Assembly (NCBI GenBank): GCA_016125475.1 | Contig: WGLR01000006.1 | Location: forward strand, 124,001-188,000 | Direction of reading: 5' to 3' | Source of the DNA: Betaproteobacteria bacterium | Lineage (GTDB): Bacteria; Pseudomonadota; Gammaproteobacteria; Burkholderiales; Ga0077523 | Length of the DNA: 64,000 nucleotides | Shown: positions 27,718 to 37,903 of the stretch, in pieces | Layout of the letters: each line of letters starts with the position of its first letter | Position numbering within the stretch: position 1 is the stretch's first letter | Program-made: the position numbers and the translations under genes | The notes under the pieces: generated by a model | The model's input: the letters and a program-made list of their open reading frames with translations, nothing else | Database searches by the model: none | Told to the model about the DNA's origin: nothing

Positions 27718-29583
27718 CTACTCCGCCGGTAAATTCACGACGAACGTGCTGCCCCTGCCGGGGGAGCTTTCGCACGCGATGGTGCCGCCGAGGAGCGTCA
27801 CGATCTGGTGGCAGAGGTGCAATCCGAGGCCGGCCCCCTCGCGTCCCGTGGTGTGTCCGGTCTGCACGCGCGAGAAGGCAAGGAAGAGCTTTTCGTGATC
27901 TTCGGGACGTATGCCTATTCCTGTGTCCGCAACGCGGATCGACACGGTCCGGAAGCCCTCGGCAACCGACTGCCCGACCGTCACTTCCACGCTGCCCTGG
28001 TCCGTGAACTTGATGGCGTTATGGACGAGATTGGTGACGATCTGCCGCAATGCCCGCCGGTCGGTGCCGAGTATCACGGGCATCGGCGACGGCCGAACGT
28101 CGAGTGCAATGCCCTTCTCGCGGGCCAGCGTCTGGAGGGAATTCACCGTCTCCTCGACAATTTCGTTGCAGTCCGCGTCCTCGACCTGGAACGCGATCTT
28201 GCCGGCCTCGATCTTCGCGAGGTCGAGCAGGTCGTTGATCAGGGAGAGGAGATGGCGCGCGCTCGACTGGACGATCCGCAGCTGCTTGTCCTGGTCAGCC
28301 GTGAGGGGGCCCGGCAGTTTCATCAGGAGCGTGCCCGTGAAGCCGATGATCGCGTTCAGTGGTGTGCGCAGTTCGTGACTCATGCTCGCGAGGAAGCGGT
28401 CCTTCGCCCGATTCGCGCTCGCCAGCTCCTCGTTCTTGCTCTGGAGCTGCATCTGGATCCGCTTTCGCTCCGTGATGTCGCGGATCGCCGCGGAAACCAG
28501 CGTGCCGTCCTCGGTCTCGATGGGACTCAGACTGATCTCGACGGGGAACTCGGAGCCGTCACCGCGCAGGCCGTAGAGTTCGAGGCCCAGGCCCATGGGC
28601 CGAACACGCGGGTCCAGGAAGAAGCCGTCGCGATGGTCCGAGTGTGTCTTGTGGAAGCGCTCCGGAAGCAGCATCTCGATGGGTCGGCCAAGCATGAGCG
28701 AACGGTCGTGCCCGAAGAGTCTCTCGGCCTGGGAATTGACGAGCAGGATATTCCCGTCGCGGCCGACGATCACGATCGCGTCCGGCGCGGCCTCGAGCAG
28801 CGCGCGAAACTTGCGGTCGATCTGCCGACGTTCCGTCACGTCGCGTATCGCGGTGACGACGACCGAGATTTCCTCGACGCGCAGTGGGGACAGGCTGATT
28901 TCCACCGGAAATTCCGTGCCGTCGCGACGCAGGCCACGAAGCTCGAGTCCGACCCCCATCGCGCGCGTGCGGGGCTGGGAGAGGTAGCCGGCCCGGGCGG
29001 TGATGTGCGTGGCCCGATAGGCGGGGGGCATCAGCGCCTCGACAGGCAGCCCGAGGAGTTCCGGTTTCGGATAACGGAACACGGTTTCCGCGTGCCGGTT
29101 CGCGAACACGATCCGACCTGCTGCATTCGCCATGAGAATGCAGTCCGGTATGGATTCGAGCAGGTCGCCGAATCGTGCGGCCAGAAGCCTCGCATCCCGT
29201 CGAGCGTTGGCGCTCGTCACGTCCTTGCAGACGAGGAGGACATGACGATGAGGGGGGGCTTCGGTCCGCACGCTCGTCATCGTCACCTCGACGGTGACGC
29301 GGGAGCCGTTCTTGCGTCGACAGGTGAGTTCAGAGGACACGCGGCCGGTCTCGAGCGACCTGGAGACGAGCGCCTCGTACTCCGATACGCGGTCCGGCAG
29401 GATGATGAGGCTCGGCAGGATCGATCCGATCGCGTCAGCTGCCGTGTAACCGAACAACGTGGTGGCCCCGGAATTCCAGCGCACGATCTCCCCGTCCGCG
29501 GTCATCAGCGCGACCGCGTCCGACAGGCCTTCGATCAACACCGCGTCCAGTTCGCCCATGAGGACGGCGCCTCTGGAATTCAT
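27718..29583 (-). CDS. Triple-PAS cytoplasmic histidine kinase
   Basis: 621 residues with no membrane segment. Three PAS domains occupy about 12-125, 135-252 and 258-372. The second and third are near-repeats that share [17 protein letters not shown] cores. A coiled linker leads to the dimerisation domain with phospho-His403 ([11 protein letters not shown]). The ATPase domain ends the protein with ATP boxes around [17 protein letters not shown] and GAGLGLHL. There is no receiver domain; two receivers follow in the next genes. The start is the ATG at 29583; the ATG at 29559 with AGAGG upstream is an alternative. The input signal is unknown. Confidence 0.92.
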   Translation of the reverse strand: MNSRGAVLMGELDAVLIEGLSDAVALMTADGEIVRWNSGATTLFGYTAADAIGSILPSLIILPDRVSEYEALVSRSLETGRVSSELTCRRKNGSRVTVEVTMTSVRTEAPPHRHVLLVCKDVTSANARRDARLLAARFGDLLESIPDCILMANAAGRIVFANRHAETVFRYPKPELLGLPVEALMPPAYRATHITARAGYLSQPRTRAMGVGLELRGLRRDGTEFPVEISLSPLRVEEISVVVTAIRDVTERRQIDRKFRALLEAAPDAIVIVGRDGNILLVNSQAERLFGHDRSLMLGRPIEMLLPERFHKTHSDHRDGFFLDPRVRPMGLGLELYGLRGDGSEFPVEISLSPIETEDGTLVSAAIRDITERKRIQMQLQSKNEELASANRAKDRFLASMSHELRTPLNAIIGFTGTLLMKLPGPLTADQDKQLRIVQSSARHLLSLINDLLDLAKIEAGKIAFQVEDADCNEIVEETVNSLQTLAREKGIALDVRPSPMPVILGTDRRALRQIVTNLVHNAIKFTDQGSVEVTVGQSVAEGFRTVSIRVADTGIGIRPEDHEKLFLAFSRVQTGHTTGREGAGLGLHLCHQIVTLLGGTIACESSPGRGSTFVVNLPAE

Positions 29584-29769
29584 CCACCAGGACCAGGACG
29601 ATTGGCTCGCATCGCCGCCCGGACGATCGTCGCGGGCGGTGCGTGCCCGGTCGTCCTGCTCGCAGGCGAGAACTTAACACAGCGCGGCGATGGTGTTGGG
29701 GGGAGGGTACGCCGCGCGACTGACCCAGACACGGGAACGACCGTTGCGCCGTCCCGTGCGCGACAGGCG

Positions 29770-30588
29770 CTAGCCCGTGGTGCCGCCCGGCCGTGCCCGC
29801 AGGTCGGTGGTCAGATGGCGCTGGATCACGTCCAGCATCTGGGGAAACAGTTTCGGATTGGCCGCGACGATGTTCCCGCCGGCGAGATAGCCCTCGTTGC
29901 CCTCGAGGTCGCCGACGAGGCCTCCCGCCTCCTGGACCAGGAGCGCGCCGGCCGCCATGTCCCACGGAGACAGGCCGATTTCCCAGAACCCGTCCATCCG
30001 CCCGGCGGCCACGCTCGCGAGATCGAGTGCTGCCGCGCCCGGGCGCCGGATGCCCGCGGTCTTCTGCATGAACTCCTTCATCATGCCGACGTAGGCGTCC
30101 GTGTGCTTGAACATGCGGAACGGGAAGCCCGTCGCGACGAGGCCGTCGATGAGCCTGTCCCGCTTCGAGACCCGGATGCGCCGGTCGTTCAGGAAGGCGC
30201 CGGCCCCGCGCGAGGCCGTGTAGAGGTCGTTCCTGTTCGGGTCGAACACGACTCCGTGGGTCAGCACGCCCTTCTGTGCGAGCGCGATGGAGACGCAGTA
30301 GACGGGAAACCCGTGCAGGAAGTTGGTCGTGCCGTCGAGCGGGTCGATGATCCACGTGTACTCGGAGTCGCCCGAGGCACCGCTTTCCTCCGCTAGAATC
30401 GCGTGATCCGGATACGCGGATTTCAGCGTGTCGATGATCGCCTCTTCCGCGGCCCGGTCGACCTCCGAGACGAGATCGTTCAGCGATTTGTGACGGACAG
30501 TGAGCGCGTCCAGGTTGTCGGAGGCACGCATGATGATGCTGCCGGCACGGCGAGCGGCCTTGACCGCGATGTTTAGCATGGGATGCAT
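29770..30588 (-). CDS. suhB: Inositol-1-monophosphatase SuhB
   Basis: 272 residues. It begins [16 protein letters not shown], closely matching the known SuhB start and fixing the ATG at 30588. Metal-binding motifs are LAEESG, the [17 protein letters not shown] block (about 83-99) and the C-terminal [17 protein letters not shown]. SuhB dephosphorylates inositol-1-phosphate and in enterobacteria also assists rRNA antitermination complexes. It is divergent from trmJ, and the two reading frames share the palindromic ATGCAT at 30583-30588. Confidence 0.96.
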   Translation of the reverse strand: MHPMLNIAVKAARRAGSIIMRASDNLDALTVRHKSLNDLVSEVDRAAEEAIIDTLKSAYPDHAILAEESGASGDSEYTWIIDPLDGTTNFLHGFPVYCVSIALAQKGVLTHGVVFDPNRNDLYTASRGAGAFLNDRRIRVSKRDRLIDGLVATGFPFRMFKHTDAYVGMMKEFMQKTAGIRRPGAAALDLASVAAGRMDGFWEIGLSPWDMAAGALLVQEAGGLVGDLEGNEGYLAGGNIVAANPKLFPQMLDVIQRHLTTDLRARPGGTTG

Positions 30589-31389
30589 GGCAAGTCGCCC
30601 AATGGTGTCTCGTTCAGGAAACCCGAAATTCTAGCCGAAGCCACAGGGGTCCCACCCGACGACGTACGTCTCGGTCGCGTGCGTGTCGTATTGTGCCGGC
30701 CCAGCCACCCCGGCAACATCGGCGCGGCCGCCCGTGCGATGAAGACGATGGGGCTGCGTCAACTGGTACTCGTGTCGCCGCGGCGGTTTCCGGATCCGGA
30801 GGCCGACGTGCGCAGTTCCAACGCCCGCGAGGTGCTGGCCTCGGCCCGTGTCGTGACGTCTCTGGCCGAAGCGCTTCGGGGGACGGTCGCGGCCGTCGCG
30901 ACCGTGAGCCATCAGTACGAGACGTCTCTCGAGATGGTTTCGTGCCGGGACGCGGCGGCACGCGCGGTGGACGCGTCGGTCTCCGGAGACGTGGCGTTCG
31001 TGTTCGGTACCGAGGCAAGTGGTCTCACGGCCGACGAAGTGCGGGCGTGCACGCTCGCGGCGCACATCCCCTGCAATCCTGCCTATACCTCGCTGAACCT
31101 CGCGGCTGCCGTGCAGATATTCGCGTACGAGGCACGCCTCGCGGCCGTGGGGGGAGGGCTGCCGTCGGGCGAAATGCCCGAACTTGCGACCCATGAGGAC
31201 ATCGAACGACTGCATGCGCATCTCGAAGAGGCCATGGTCGGCTTCGGCTTCCTCGATCCCGCGCATCCGAAGCGCCTGCTCCCCCGCATGCGCAGGCTCG
31301 TGGCCCGGGCCCGCCTGGAGGTGGAGGAGGTCCGGATCCTGCGCGGCCTGCTCAAGTCCGCGAGTCGAACCATGCGTCGCAACCGGTAG
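30583..31389 (+). CDS. trmJ: tRNA (cytidine/uridine-2'-O-)methyltransferase TrmJ
   Basis: 268 residues as drawn. This SPOUT-class enzyme methylates the ribose at tRNA position 32. The SPOUT core is recognised from [23 protein letters not shown]. The cofactor knot is [11 protein letters not shown] and [23 protein letters not shown] TrmJ-type C-terminal helical tail follows. The start is uncertain: the ATG at 30583 overlaps the divergent suhB start and adds an unlikely 30-residue leader. The GTG at 30679 fits the family N-terminus better but lacks a clear ribosome site. In many proteobacteria suhB, trmJ and iscR are neighbours, as here. Confidence 0.92.
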   Translation: MHGKSPNGVSFRKPEILAEATGVPPDDVRLGRVRVVLCRPSHPGNIGAAARAMKTMGLRQLVLVSPRRFPDPEADVRSSNAREVLASARVVTSLAEALRGTVAAVATVSHQYETSLEMVSCRDAAARAVDASVSGDVAFVFGTEASGLTADEVRACTLAAHIPCNPAYTSLNLAAAVQIFAYEARLAAVGGGLPSGEMPELATHEDIERLHAHLEEAMVGFGFLDPAHPKRLLPRMRRLVARARLEVEEVRILRGLLKSASRTMRRNR

Positions 31390-31504
31390 CCGTCCGCGCC
31401 CCGATGGGGATGGTGCGTCGCACCACCCGCGGGCGGTGACGCCGCGCGCGATAGCCGGTGAAGACATGATTTCCCTAAAGTTTTTGGAACCATAGTCGTT
31501 GTGG

Positions 31505-31534
31505 TTGATCGAAGTTCTCGGGTTCTTTTATACT
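31505..31534 (+). promoter_or_regulatory. Sigma-70 promoter of the iscR-suf operon
   Basis: The -35 TTGATC (31505-31510) and -10 TATACT (31529-31534) are 18 bases apart, about 65 bases upstream of iscR. The -10 hexamer is covered by the IscR-type operator, the usual arrangement for autorepression. Confidence 0.7.
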
Positions 31535-31554
31535 TGAGCAAAATGCTCGGGTAA
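31530..31554 (+). promoter_or_regulatory. IscR type-1 operator
   Basis: A 25-base dyad begins ATACTTGAGC and ends GCTCGGGTAA around an AT core. It matches the known type-1 IscR motif (ATA-x-YYGA...TCRR-x-TAT) in its outer ATA/GTA and in the GA/TC half-sites. It differs by G-C for C-T at the inner positions. It overlaps the -10 box, so holo-IscR with its [2Fe-2S] cluster should repress iscR and the suf genes when cluster supply is sufficient. Confidence 0.75.
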
Positions 31555-31599
31555 GAAGAACGAATTCCCTGAAGTGCGTTTTTTTCCTGTGAGGGAACC

Positions 31600-32100
31600 A
31601 TGCGACTTACCACCAAAGGACGTTTCGCCGTGACGGCGATGATCGATCTCGCAATGCGCGACGGCGAAGGGCCCGTGACGCTCGCGGAGATCAGCCACCG
31701 GCAGAAGATCTCCCTGTCGTACCTCGAGCAACTGTTCGGCAAGCTTCGTCGCCAGGCGCTCGTGAACAGCACCCGGGGTCCCGGCGGCGGCTACACGCTG
31801 GCGCGTCGCAGCGAAGAGATCTCCGTAGCGGATATCATTCTGGCCGTGGACGAGCCGATCGACTCGACGCAGTGCGGCGGCATGCAGAACTGTCAGGACG
31901 AGCAGAAGTGCCTGACGCACGACTTGTGGAGTGCGCTCAACACGCACATATTCGATTACCTTCGCCAGGTCAGCCTGTCGAAGCTGGTTCAGGAACAGCA
32001 CGAGCGCATCGCCCGGGCTCGCGCGAATCCGCCCGCCGTGGTCGACGTGGCAGAGGTGCGTCGGGCTCCTGTCGGCGATGTCGCGGTGGTCTCCGTCTGA
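31600..32100 (+). CDS. iscR: Iron-sulfur cluster regulator IscR
   Basis: 166 residues. Rrf2-family winged helix (residues 1-80, beginning MRLTTKGRFAVTAMIDLA). Cluster ligands are Cys92, Cys98, Cys104 and His107 in the segment QCGGMQNCQDEQKCLTH, at the same positions as in E. coli IscR. AGGGAACC precedes the ATG. It senses [2Fe-2S] status and should autorepress through the operator at 31530-31554. In E. coli IscR heads isc; here it heads a suf operon, so it is the main regulator of the whole assembly line downstream. Confidence 0.97.
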   Translation: MRLTTKGRFAVTAMIDLAMRDGEGPVTLAEISHRQKISLSYLEQLFGKLRRQALVNSTRGPGGGYTLARRSEEISVADIILAVDEPIDSTQCGGMQNCQDEQKCLTHDLWSALNTHIFDYLRQVSLSKLVQEQHERIARARANPPAVVDVAEVRRAPVGDVAVVSV

Positions 32101-32145
32101 GGGCCTTCGCGACTCGCGCTCATCGTTGGGTGAGGATGTAAGGAA

Positions 32146-32469
32146 GTGACTATCCAGTTGACGGAAAAGGCAGCACGCCAGATCCGCACGGCAATCGTCG
32201 AGAAGCGGGGCGGTGTCGCCCTGCGTCTCGGGGTGAAGAAGGTCGGTTGCTCGGGATTCGCGTACACGTTCGACGTGGCGCGCGAATTCGGTGCGGCCGA
32301 CCACCGTTTCGAAGCGCACGACGCCATGGTCGTCGTCGACGAGGACGCTCTGCGCCTGCTCGACGGATCCACCCTGGATTTCGTGCGGGAGGGTTTCAAG
32401 GAGACCTTCCGGATCCAGAATCCGAACGTGAAGAGCCAATGCGGCTGTGGCGAGAGCTTCAGCGTCTAG
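32146..32469 (+). CDS. A-type iron-sulfur carrier (IscA/SufA family)
   Basis: 107 residues, starting with GTG at 32146 (GAGGA nine bases upstream). Cluster-binding cysteines are Cys35 (KKVGCSGFAY) and Cys99/Cys101 (SQCGCGESFSV), the invariant set of A-type carriers. These proteins receive clusters from the scaffold and pass them to apo-targets. Its place directly between iscR and sufB suggests a SufA role; sequence alone cannot separate SufA from IscA. Confidence 0.93.
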   Translation: MTIQLTEKAARQIRTAIVEKRGGVALRLGVKKVGCSGFAYTFDVAREFGAADHRFEAHDAMVVVDEDALRLLDGSTLDFVREGFKETFRIQNPNVKSQCGCGESFSV

Positions 32470-32495
32470 CATCGTCCGGCGTTCGGACTTCAGCA

Positions 32496-32519
32496 ATGCA
32501 CCACCACCACGGTATCTGA
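32496..32519 (+). other. Histidine-rich mini-ORF upstream of sufB
   Basis: An ATG-to-TGA frame of seven codons reads M-H-H-H-H-G-I and ends four bases before the sufB ATG. The upstream ribosome site is weak (GGA near 32485), and sufB itself has only GAG in the usual place, so termination and re-initiation could matter. No known leader of this kind was recognised. It may be chance. Confidence 0.3.
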
Positions 32520-32523
32520 CGAG

Positions 32524-33956
32524 ATGAGTACCGCACTCAAATCCCTCATCGATCAGCCCTACCGGCACGGGTTCGTGACCGACATCGAGTCCGACAGTGT
32601 CGCCAAGGGGCTGAGCGAAGACGTGATCCGCCTGATCTCGCGGAAGAAGAACGAGCCCGACTGGCTGCTCGAATTCCGCCTGAAGGCGTATCGCCACTGG
32701 CTCGAGATGACGGAGCCGACGTGGCCCAACGTCAAGTACCCGAAGATCGACTTCCAGGACATCATCTACTTCTCGGCGCCGAAGCCGAAGAAGAAGCTCG
32801 CTTCGATGGACGAGGTCGATCCGGAGCTCAGGCGCACCTTCGACAAGCTCGGTGTGCCGCTGCACGAGCAGGCGGCTCTCGCGGGCGTCGCGGTCGACGT
32901 GATCTTCGACTCGGTGTCGGTCACCACCACTTACAAGAAGAAGCTCGCCGACGTGGGCGTGATCTTCTGTTCGTTCTCCGAGGCGGTCCGGGAGCATCCG
33001 GATCTCGTCAGGAAGTATCTCGGGTCCGTCGTTCCGCACGGTGACAACTACTACGCCGCACTGAACTCCGCGGTGTTCACCGACGGGTCGTTCTGCTACA
33101 TCCCGAAGGGCGTGAAGTGTCCGATGGAGCTGTCGACGTATTTCCGCATCAACACCCAGGAGTCCGGCCAGTTCGAGCGGACGCTGATCGTCGCCGAGGA
33201 AGGTGCCTCGGTCAGCTATCTCGAGGGGTGCACGGCGCCGCAGTTCGACACGAACCAGCTGCACGCGGCGGTCGTGGAACTCGTCGCGCTCGACAACGCG
33301 AACATCAAGTACTCGACCGTGCAGAACTGGTACGCGGGAGACGAGAACGGGCGGGGCGGAATCTACAACTTCGTGACGAAGCGCGGCCTCTGCAAGGGCG
33401 TCAATTCGAAGATCTCCTGGACGCAGGTCGAGACCGGATCGGCAATCACCTGGAAGTATCCGTCGTGCGTGCTGCTCGGGGACAACTCGGTGGGCGAGTT
33501 CTACTCCGTCGCGCTCACGAATCACATGCAGCAGGCGGATACGGGCACCAAGATGGTCCACATCGGCCGGAACACCCGGAGCACGATCATCTCGAAGGGA
33601 ATTTCGGCGGGTGGCTCGAACAACAGCTACCGCGGCCTGGTGAAGATCGGTGCGAAGGCCGATGGCGCGCGCAACTTCTCCCAGTGCGATTCGATGCTGA
33701 TCGGGGATCGCTGCGCGGCGAACACGTTCCCGTACATCCAGGTGCAGAACGACAGCGCGAAGGTCGAGCACGAGGCCACGACGTCGAAGATCGGCGAAGA
33801 TCAGCTTTTTTATTTCGCGAGCCGCGGAATCGATGCGGAGGAAGCCGTATCGATGATCATCAACGGCTTCGTGAAGGATGTCTTTACACAGTTGCCCATG
33901 GAATTCGCGGTCGAAGCAGGTCGTCTCCTCGGGCTGAAGCTGGAGGGCAGTGTCGG

Positions 33957-33960
<4 letters not shown>
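32524..33960 (+). CDS. sufB: Fe-S cluster assembly protein SufB
   Basis: 478 residues, the usual size. It is the cluster-building subunit of the SufBC2D scaffold. Recognised from the N-terminal [15 protein letters not shown], the mid-protein [18 protein letters not shown] and [19 protein letters not shown], and the C-terminal beta-helix [17 protein letters not shown]. The C-terminal helical part has [21 protein letters not shown], containing the conserved Glu-His used in assembly. Its stop overlaps the sufC start by four bases. The start follows the histidine mini-ORF by four bases and has only a weak ribosome site. Confidence 0.98.
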
Positions 33961-34730
<770 letters not shown>

Positions 34731-34736
34731 CACGTC

Positions 34737-36047
34737 ATGGAAGAGCAACTCAGCCGAGCATTTCTCGATTCGCTGCTTTCCGGCCGCCCCGGTTCGGGGA
34801 ACGAGCCCGGCGGCCTGAAGGCCCTGCGTGCCCGCGCGCTGGAGCGCGCCAATGCGCTGTCGGTGCCCACGACGCGTCACGAGGACTGGCGTTTCACGGA
34901 CCTTTCGCCGCTCTACCGGCTGTCACTGAACGCCCCCGGAACGAGTGTCCCCCTGACGGTCGCCGACATCACGCAGCACCTCGTTCCGGGCGTCGCCGCG
35001 CGGTGCGTGTTCGTCGACGGTCACTATCGTGACGACCTGTCCGAGAACGGGCTGGGCACGGAGTTCGTGACGGTCGTCCGGACCGGTGGAGAAGACCGGA
35101 AGGTCGAACCTGATGTACTCGACGAGATCGGGCGTATCGCGACCTTCGACGAGGATCCGTTCGTGGCGGTCAACACGGCCTGGCTCTCGGAAGTGCTGGT
35201 CATCCACCTTCCCCGCGGGGCGTGCCTCACCGGACCGGTCCACTGCCTGTTCGTGAACACGCAGGCAGACGTCGTCACCCATCCGCGCGTGCTGCTCGTG
35301 GCGGAGAGCGGCAGCGACGTCACGCTGCTGGAAGATTTCGTGACCGTGCACGACCGTGCCTACTGCGTGAACGCGGTGAGCGAGATCGCCGTGGGAGCGA
35401 ATGCACGCGTGCGTCACATCCGCCTGCAGCGCGAGAGCCGGAGCGCGTTCCACGTCGCGACCGGAGCCGTCGCGGTCGCACGCGACGGTCGGTACGAGTC
35501 GAATGCCATCGCGACCGGCGCGCGGATCTCCCGCCACAACCTGCACGTCCGTCAGGACGGCGAGGGCGCTCATTTCTCGCTGGACGGGCTGGCGATGATC
35601 GCTGGCCGGCAGCTCGCGGATACCCATTCGTTCGTAGATCACGCGCTTGCCCACGGAACGAGCCGCCAGTTGCACAAGTGCGTGGTGTCGGGCGGGGCCC
35701 ATGGCGTGTTCAACGGCCGCATTCTCGTGCGACCGGGTGCCCAGCTCACGGATTCTTCCCAGGAAAGCCGCAACCTCCTGCTCTCGGGGAAGGCGCAGAT
35801 CGACACGAAGCCGCAGCTCGAGATCTTCGCGGACGACGTGAAGTGCGCGCACGGTGCGGCGGTCGGTCAGCTCGAGCCCGAGGAAGTGTTCTACCTCCGC
35901 AGTCGCGGTCTCCCGGAGAGTCTCGCGCGAAGCGTGCTCACCTACGCTTTTGCCGCGGACGTCGTCGACCGGATTCCGGTGCCTTCGGTCGTCGATCACC
36001 TGCGGGCCATGATTCTCGAACGGACCGGAATTCAGGAGCTGGCATGA
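34737..36047 (+). CDS. sufD: Fe-S cluster assembly protein SufD
   Basis: 436 residues. SufB paralogue that completes the SufBC2D scaffold. The N-terminal helical part has TTRHEDWRFTDLSPL, typical for SufD. The beta-helix contains HNLHVRQDGEGAHFSLDGL and FVDHALAHGTSRQLHKCVVSGGAHGVFNGRI (each only partly quoted). The C-terminus carries CAHGAAVGQLEPEEVFYLRSRG. Stop and start overlap sufS by four bases (ATGA at 36044). Confidence 0.97.
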   Translation: MEEQLSRAFLDSLLSGRPGSGNEPGGLKALRARALERANALSVPTTRHEDWRFTDLSPLYRLSLNAPGTSVPLTVADITQHLVPGVAARCVFVDGHYRDDLSENGLGTEFVTVVRTGGEDRKVEPDVLDEIGRIATFDEDPFVAVNTAWLSEVLVIHLPRGACLTGPVHCLFVNTQADVVTHPRVLLVAESGSDVTLLEDFVTVHDRAYCVNAVSEIAVGANARVRHIRLQRESRSAFHVATGAVAVARDGRYESNAIATGARISRHNLHVRQDGEGAHFSLDGLAMIAGRQLADTHSFVDHALAHGTSRQLHKCVVSGGAHGVFNGRILVRPGAQLTDSSQESRNLLLSGKAQIDTKPQLEIFADDVKCAHGAAVGQLEPEEVFYLRSRGLPESLARSVLTYAFAADVVDRIPVPSVVDHLRAMILERTGIQELA

Positions 36048-37306
36048 GTGCGACCGCACTGCTTCATCCACGGGTGACCCGCGCACCGTACGATCTCGAT
36101 CGCGTTCGCGCCGAGTTTCCGATACTCGCCAACGTTCATCCGCACGGCAAGCCGCTCGTCTACCTCGACAACGCGGCGTCGTGCCAGATGCCGCAGCCCG
36201 TCATCGATCGTCTCGTGCGCTATCAGACTCACGAGCACGCGAACATTCATCGCGGCGTCCACTACCTCTCGGAAACCGCGACGGAAGCCTACGAGGGCGC
36301 CCGACGCAGCGTCCAGCGTTTCCTGAATGCGCGCGAGGAACGCGAGATCGTGTTCACGACGGGCGCGACGGAAGCGATCAACCTCGTGATGCACGGCTAC
36401 GGACGCAAGTTCATCGGGGCCGGGGACGAGATCATCATCACGTACATGGAGCACCACTCGAACATCGTGCCCTGGCAGATGCTCTGCGAGGAGAAGGGTG
36501 CAGTGCTGAAAGTCGCCCCGATCGACGACCGCGGCGAGCTCGTGCTCGACGCCTTCGACGCGCTCTTCACGGACCGCACCCGCTTCGTCGCGGTGACGCA
36601 CGTGTCGAACGCCCTCGGGACCGTCACGCCGCTGGCCCGTCTGATCGAAACCGCACACGCCCATGGTGTCCCGATTCTCGTCGATGGTGCCCAGGCAGCA
36701 CCGCACCTGCCCGTGGACGTGCAGGCACTCGACTGTGACTTCTACTGCTTCTCGGGTCACAAGCTTTGCGGTCCGACCGGCAGCGGGGCGCTGTACGGCA
36801 AGGCGGAAATGCTGGAGAAGATGCAGCCGTTCAAGGGTGGCGGCGACATGATCCTGTCCGTTTCCTTCGAGAAGACGACCTACAACGCGATTCCGCACAA
36901 GTTCGAGGCCGGGACGCCTCCGATCGCCGCGATGATCGGACTCGGTGCGGCGCTCGACTACGTGAGCGCGCTCGGCATGGAGCGGATCGCTGCGCACGAA
37001 CATGCCCTGCTCGAGTACGCGACCTCGCGCCTGTCGGGCATCGAGGGGATCCGCATCATCGGCACCGCGCGCGAGAAGGCGGCCGTGCTCTCGTTCTACG
37101 TCGGCGACGTGCATCCGCACGACGTGGGCACGCTTCTCAACGAGGATGGCGTGGCGGTTCGCACCGGGCACCACTGTGCGCAGCCGGTCATGCAGCGCTT
37201 CGGCGTCCCCGCGACGGCGCGAGCCTCCTTCGCGCTCTACAACACGTTCGAGGAAGTGGACGCGCTCGTGAACTCGGTCGAGCGCGTGCAGCGCATGTTC
37301 GCCTGA
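36044..37306 (+). CDS. sufS: Cysteine desulfurase SufS
   Basis: 420 residues, PLP-dependent. It removes sulfur from cysteine to give a persulfide for cluster assembly. The group II desulfurase landmarks are present: YLDNAA near the N-terminus, EHHSNIVPW, the PLP-lysine motif SGHKLCGPTG and the catalytic Cys loop RTGHHCAQP (about residue 370). The following sufU gene encodes the likely sulfur acceptor; no sufE is present. Start ATG 36044 overlaps sufD. Confidence 0.97.
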   Translation: MSATALLHPRVTRAPYDLDRVRAEFPILANVHPHGKPLVYLDNAASCQMPQPVIDRLVRYQTHEHANIHRGVHYLSETATEAYEGARRSVQRFLNAREEREIVFTTGATEAINLVMHGYGRKFIGAGDEIIITYMEHHSNIVPWQMLCEEKGAVLKVAPIDDRGELVLDAFDALFTDRTRFVAVTHVSNALGTVTPLARLIETAHAHGVPILVDGAQAAPHLPVDVQALDCDFYCFSGHKLCGPTGSGALYGKAEMLEKMQPFKGGGDMILSVSFEKTTYNAIPHKFEAGTPPIAAMIGLGAALDYVSALGMERIAAHEHALLEYATSRLSGIEGIRIIGTAREKAAVLSFYVGDVHPHDVGTLLNEDGVAVRTGHHCAQPVMQRFGVPATARASFALYNTFEEVDALVNSVERVQRMFA

Positions 37307-37314
37307 GCCCGTTC

Positions 37315-37791
37315 ATGGACAGCAAGCAGCTCTACCAGGAAGTGATCCTGGATCACAACAAGAAGCCGCGGAACTACGGTCCGCTCGAGTCTGCGACTCA
37401 CAGTTCGGAAGGCCTCAACCCCTTGTGCGGCGACCACATCTGGCTTCGCCTTCACGTCGACGACGATCACATCGATGCGGTCGCGTTCGAGGGACAGTCG
37501 TGCGCGATTTGCAAGGCGTCGGCTTCCATGATGACGATGGTCATAAAGGGGAAGACCGTGGACGAGGCGGAACGACTCGTGGCCGAGTTCCGGTCGATGG
37601 CGACCGGGGAACTGGATGCCACGTCGCAGCCCAACCATCTCGGCAGGCTCGTGGTGTTCGCGGGCGTGAAGGACCTGCCTTCCCGCGTGAAATGCGCGAT
37701 CCTGCCCTGGCACACGCTTCACGCGGCACTCGCGAACGACCGGACGGTGTCCACGGAAGGCGACCAGGACCCCGTGGGTGCGCCGGAATGA
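37315..37791 (+). CDS. sufU: SufU-type Fe-S scaffold/sulfurtransferase
   Basis: 158 residues. SufU/IscU fold with N-terminal LYQEVILDHNKKPRNYG. Cysteines lie in NPLCGDH (Cys38), GQSCAICKAS and VKCAILPWHTL. The LCGDH, CAICKAS and KCALLPW-like forms, with extra residues between the second and third cysteine sites, are SufU rather than IscU features. In Gram-positive bacteria SufU is a zinc protein that takes persulfide sulfur from SufS. It begins eight bases after sufS and its stop overlaps the ATG of a 35-codon frame. Confidence 0.93.
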   Translation: MDSKQLYQEVILDHNKKPRNYGPLESATHSSEGLNPLCGDHIWLRLHVDDDHIDAVAFEGQSCAICKASASMMTMVIKGKTVDEAERLVAEFRSMATGELDATSQPNHLGRLVVFAGVKDLPSRVKCAILPWHTLHAALANDRTVSTEGDQDPVGAPE

Positions 37792-37895
37792 GCGACGTCG
37801 AGGTGCCGCGTACGAAGAACATCAGCCCTGATCCATTCGGGCCCGCGCTGTCCGTGTCGTCTACGACCGGTGCGCGAGCGCGAGACAGACGGTAA
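37788..37895 (+). CDS. Possible small protein between sufU and nfu
   Basis: A 35-codon frame starts at ATG 37788, inside ATGA shared with the sufU stop, and ends eight bases before nfu. The product (MSDVEVPRTKNISPD...) has no hydrophobic segment and an arginine-rich end (GARARDRR). Nothing was recognised. In its favour are the overlap coupling and the absence of any other reading of this gap. Against it is the lack of a recognisable domain; it could be a decayed remnant. Confidence 0.35.
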   Translation: MSDVEVPRTKNISPDPFGPALSVSSTTGARARDRR

Positions 37896-37903
37896 CCATC
37901 GAA

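Noticed and set aside
31415..31435. Terminator after trmJ formed by GGTGCG-T-CGCACC
   Set aside because: One-base loop and no T-run; not a credible intrinsic terminator.
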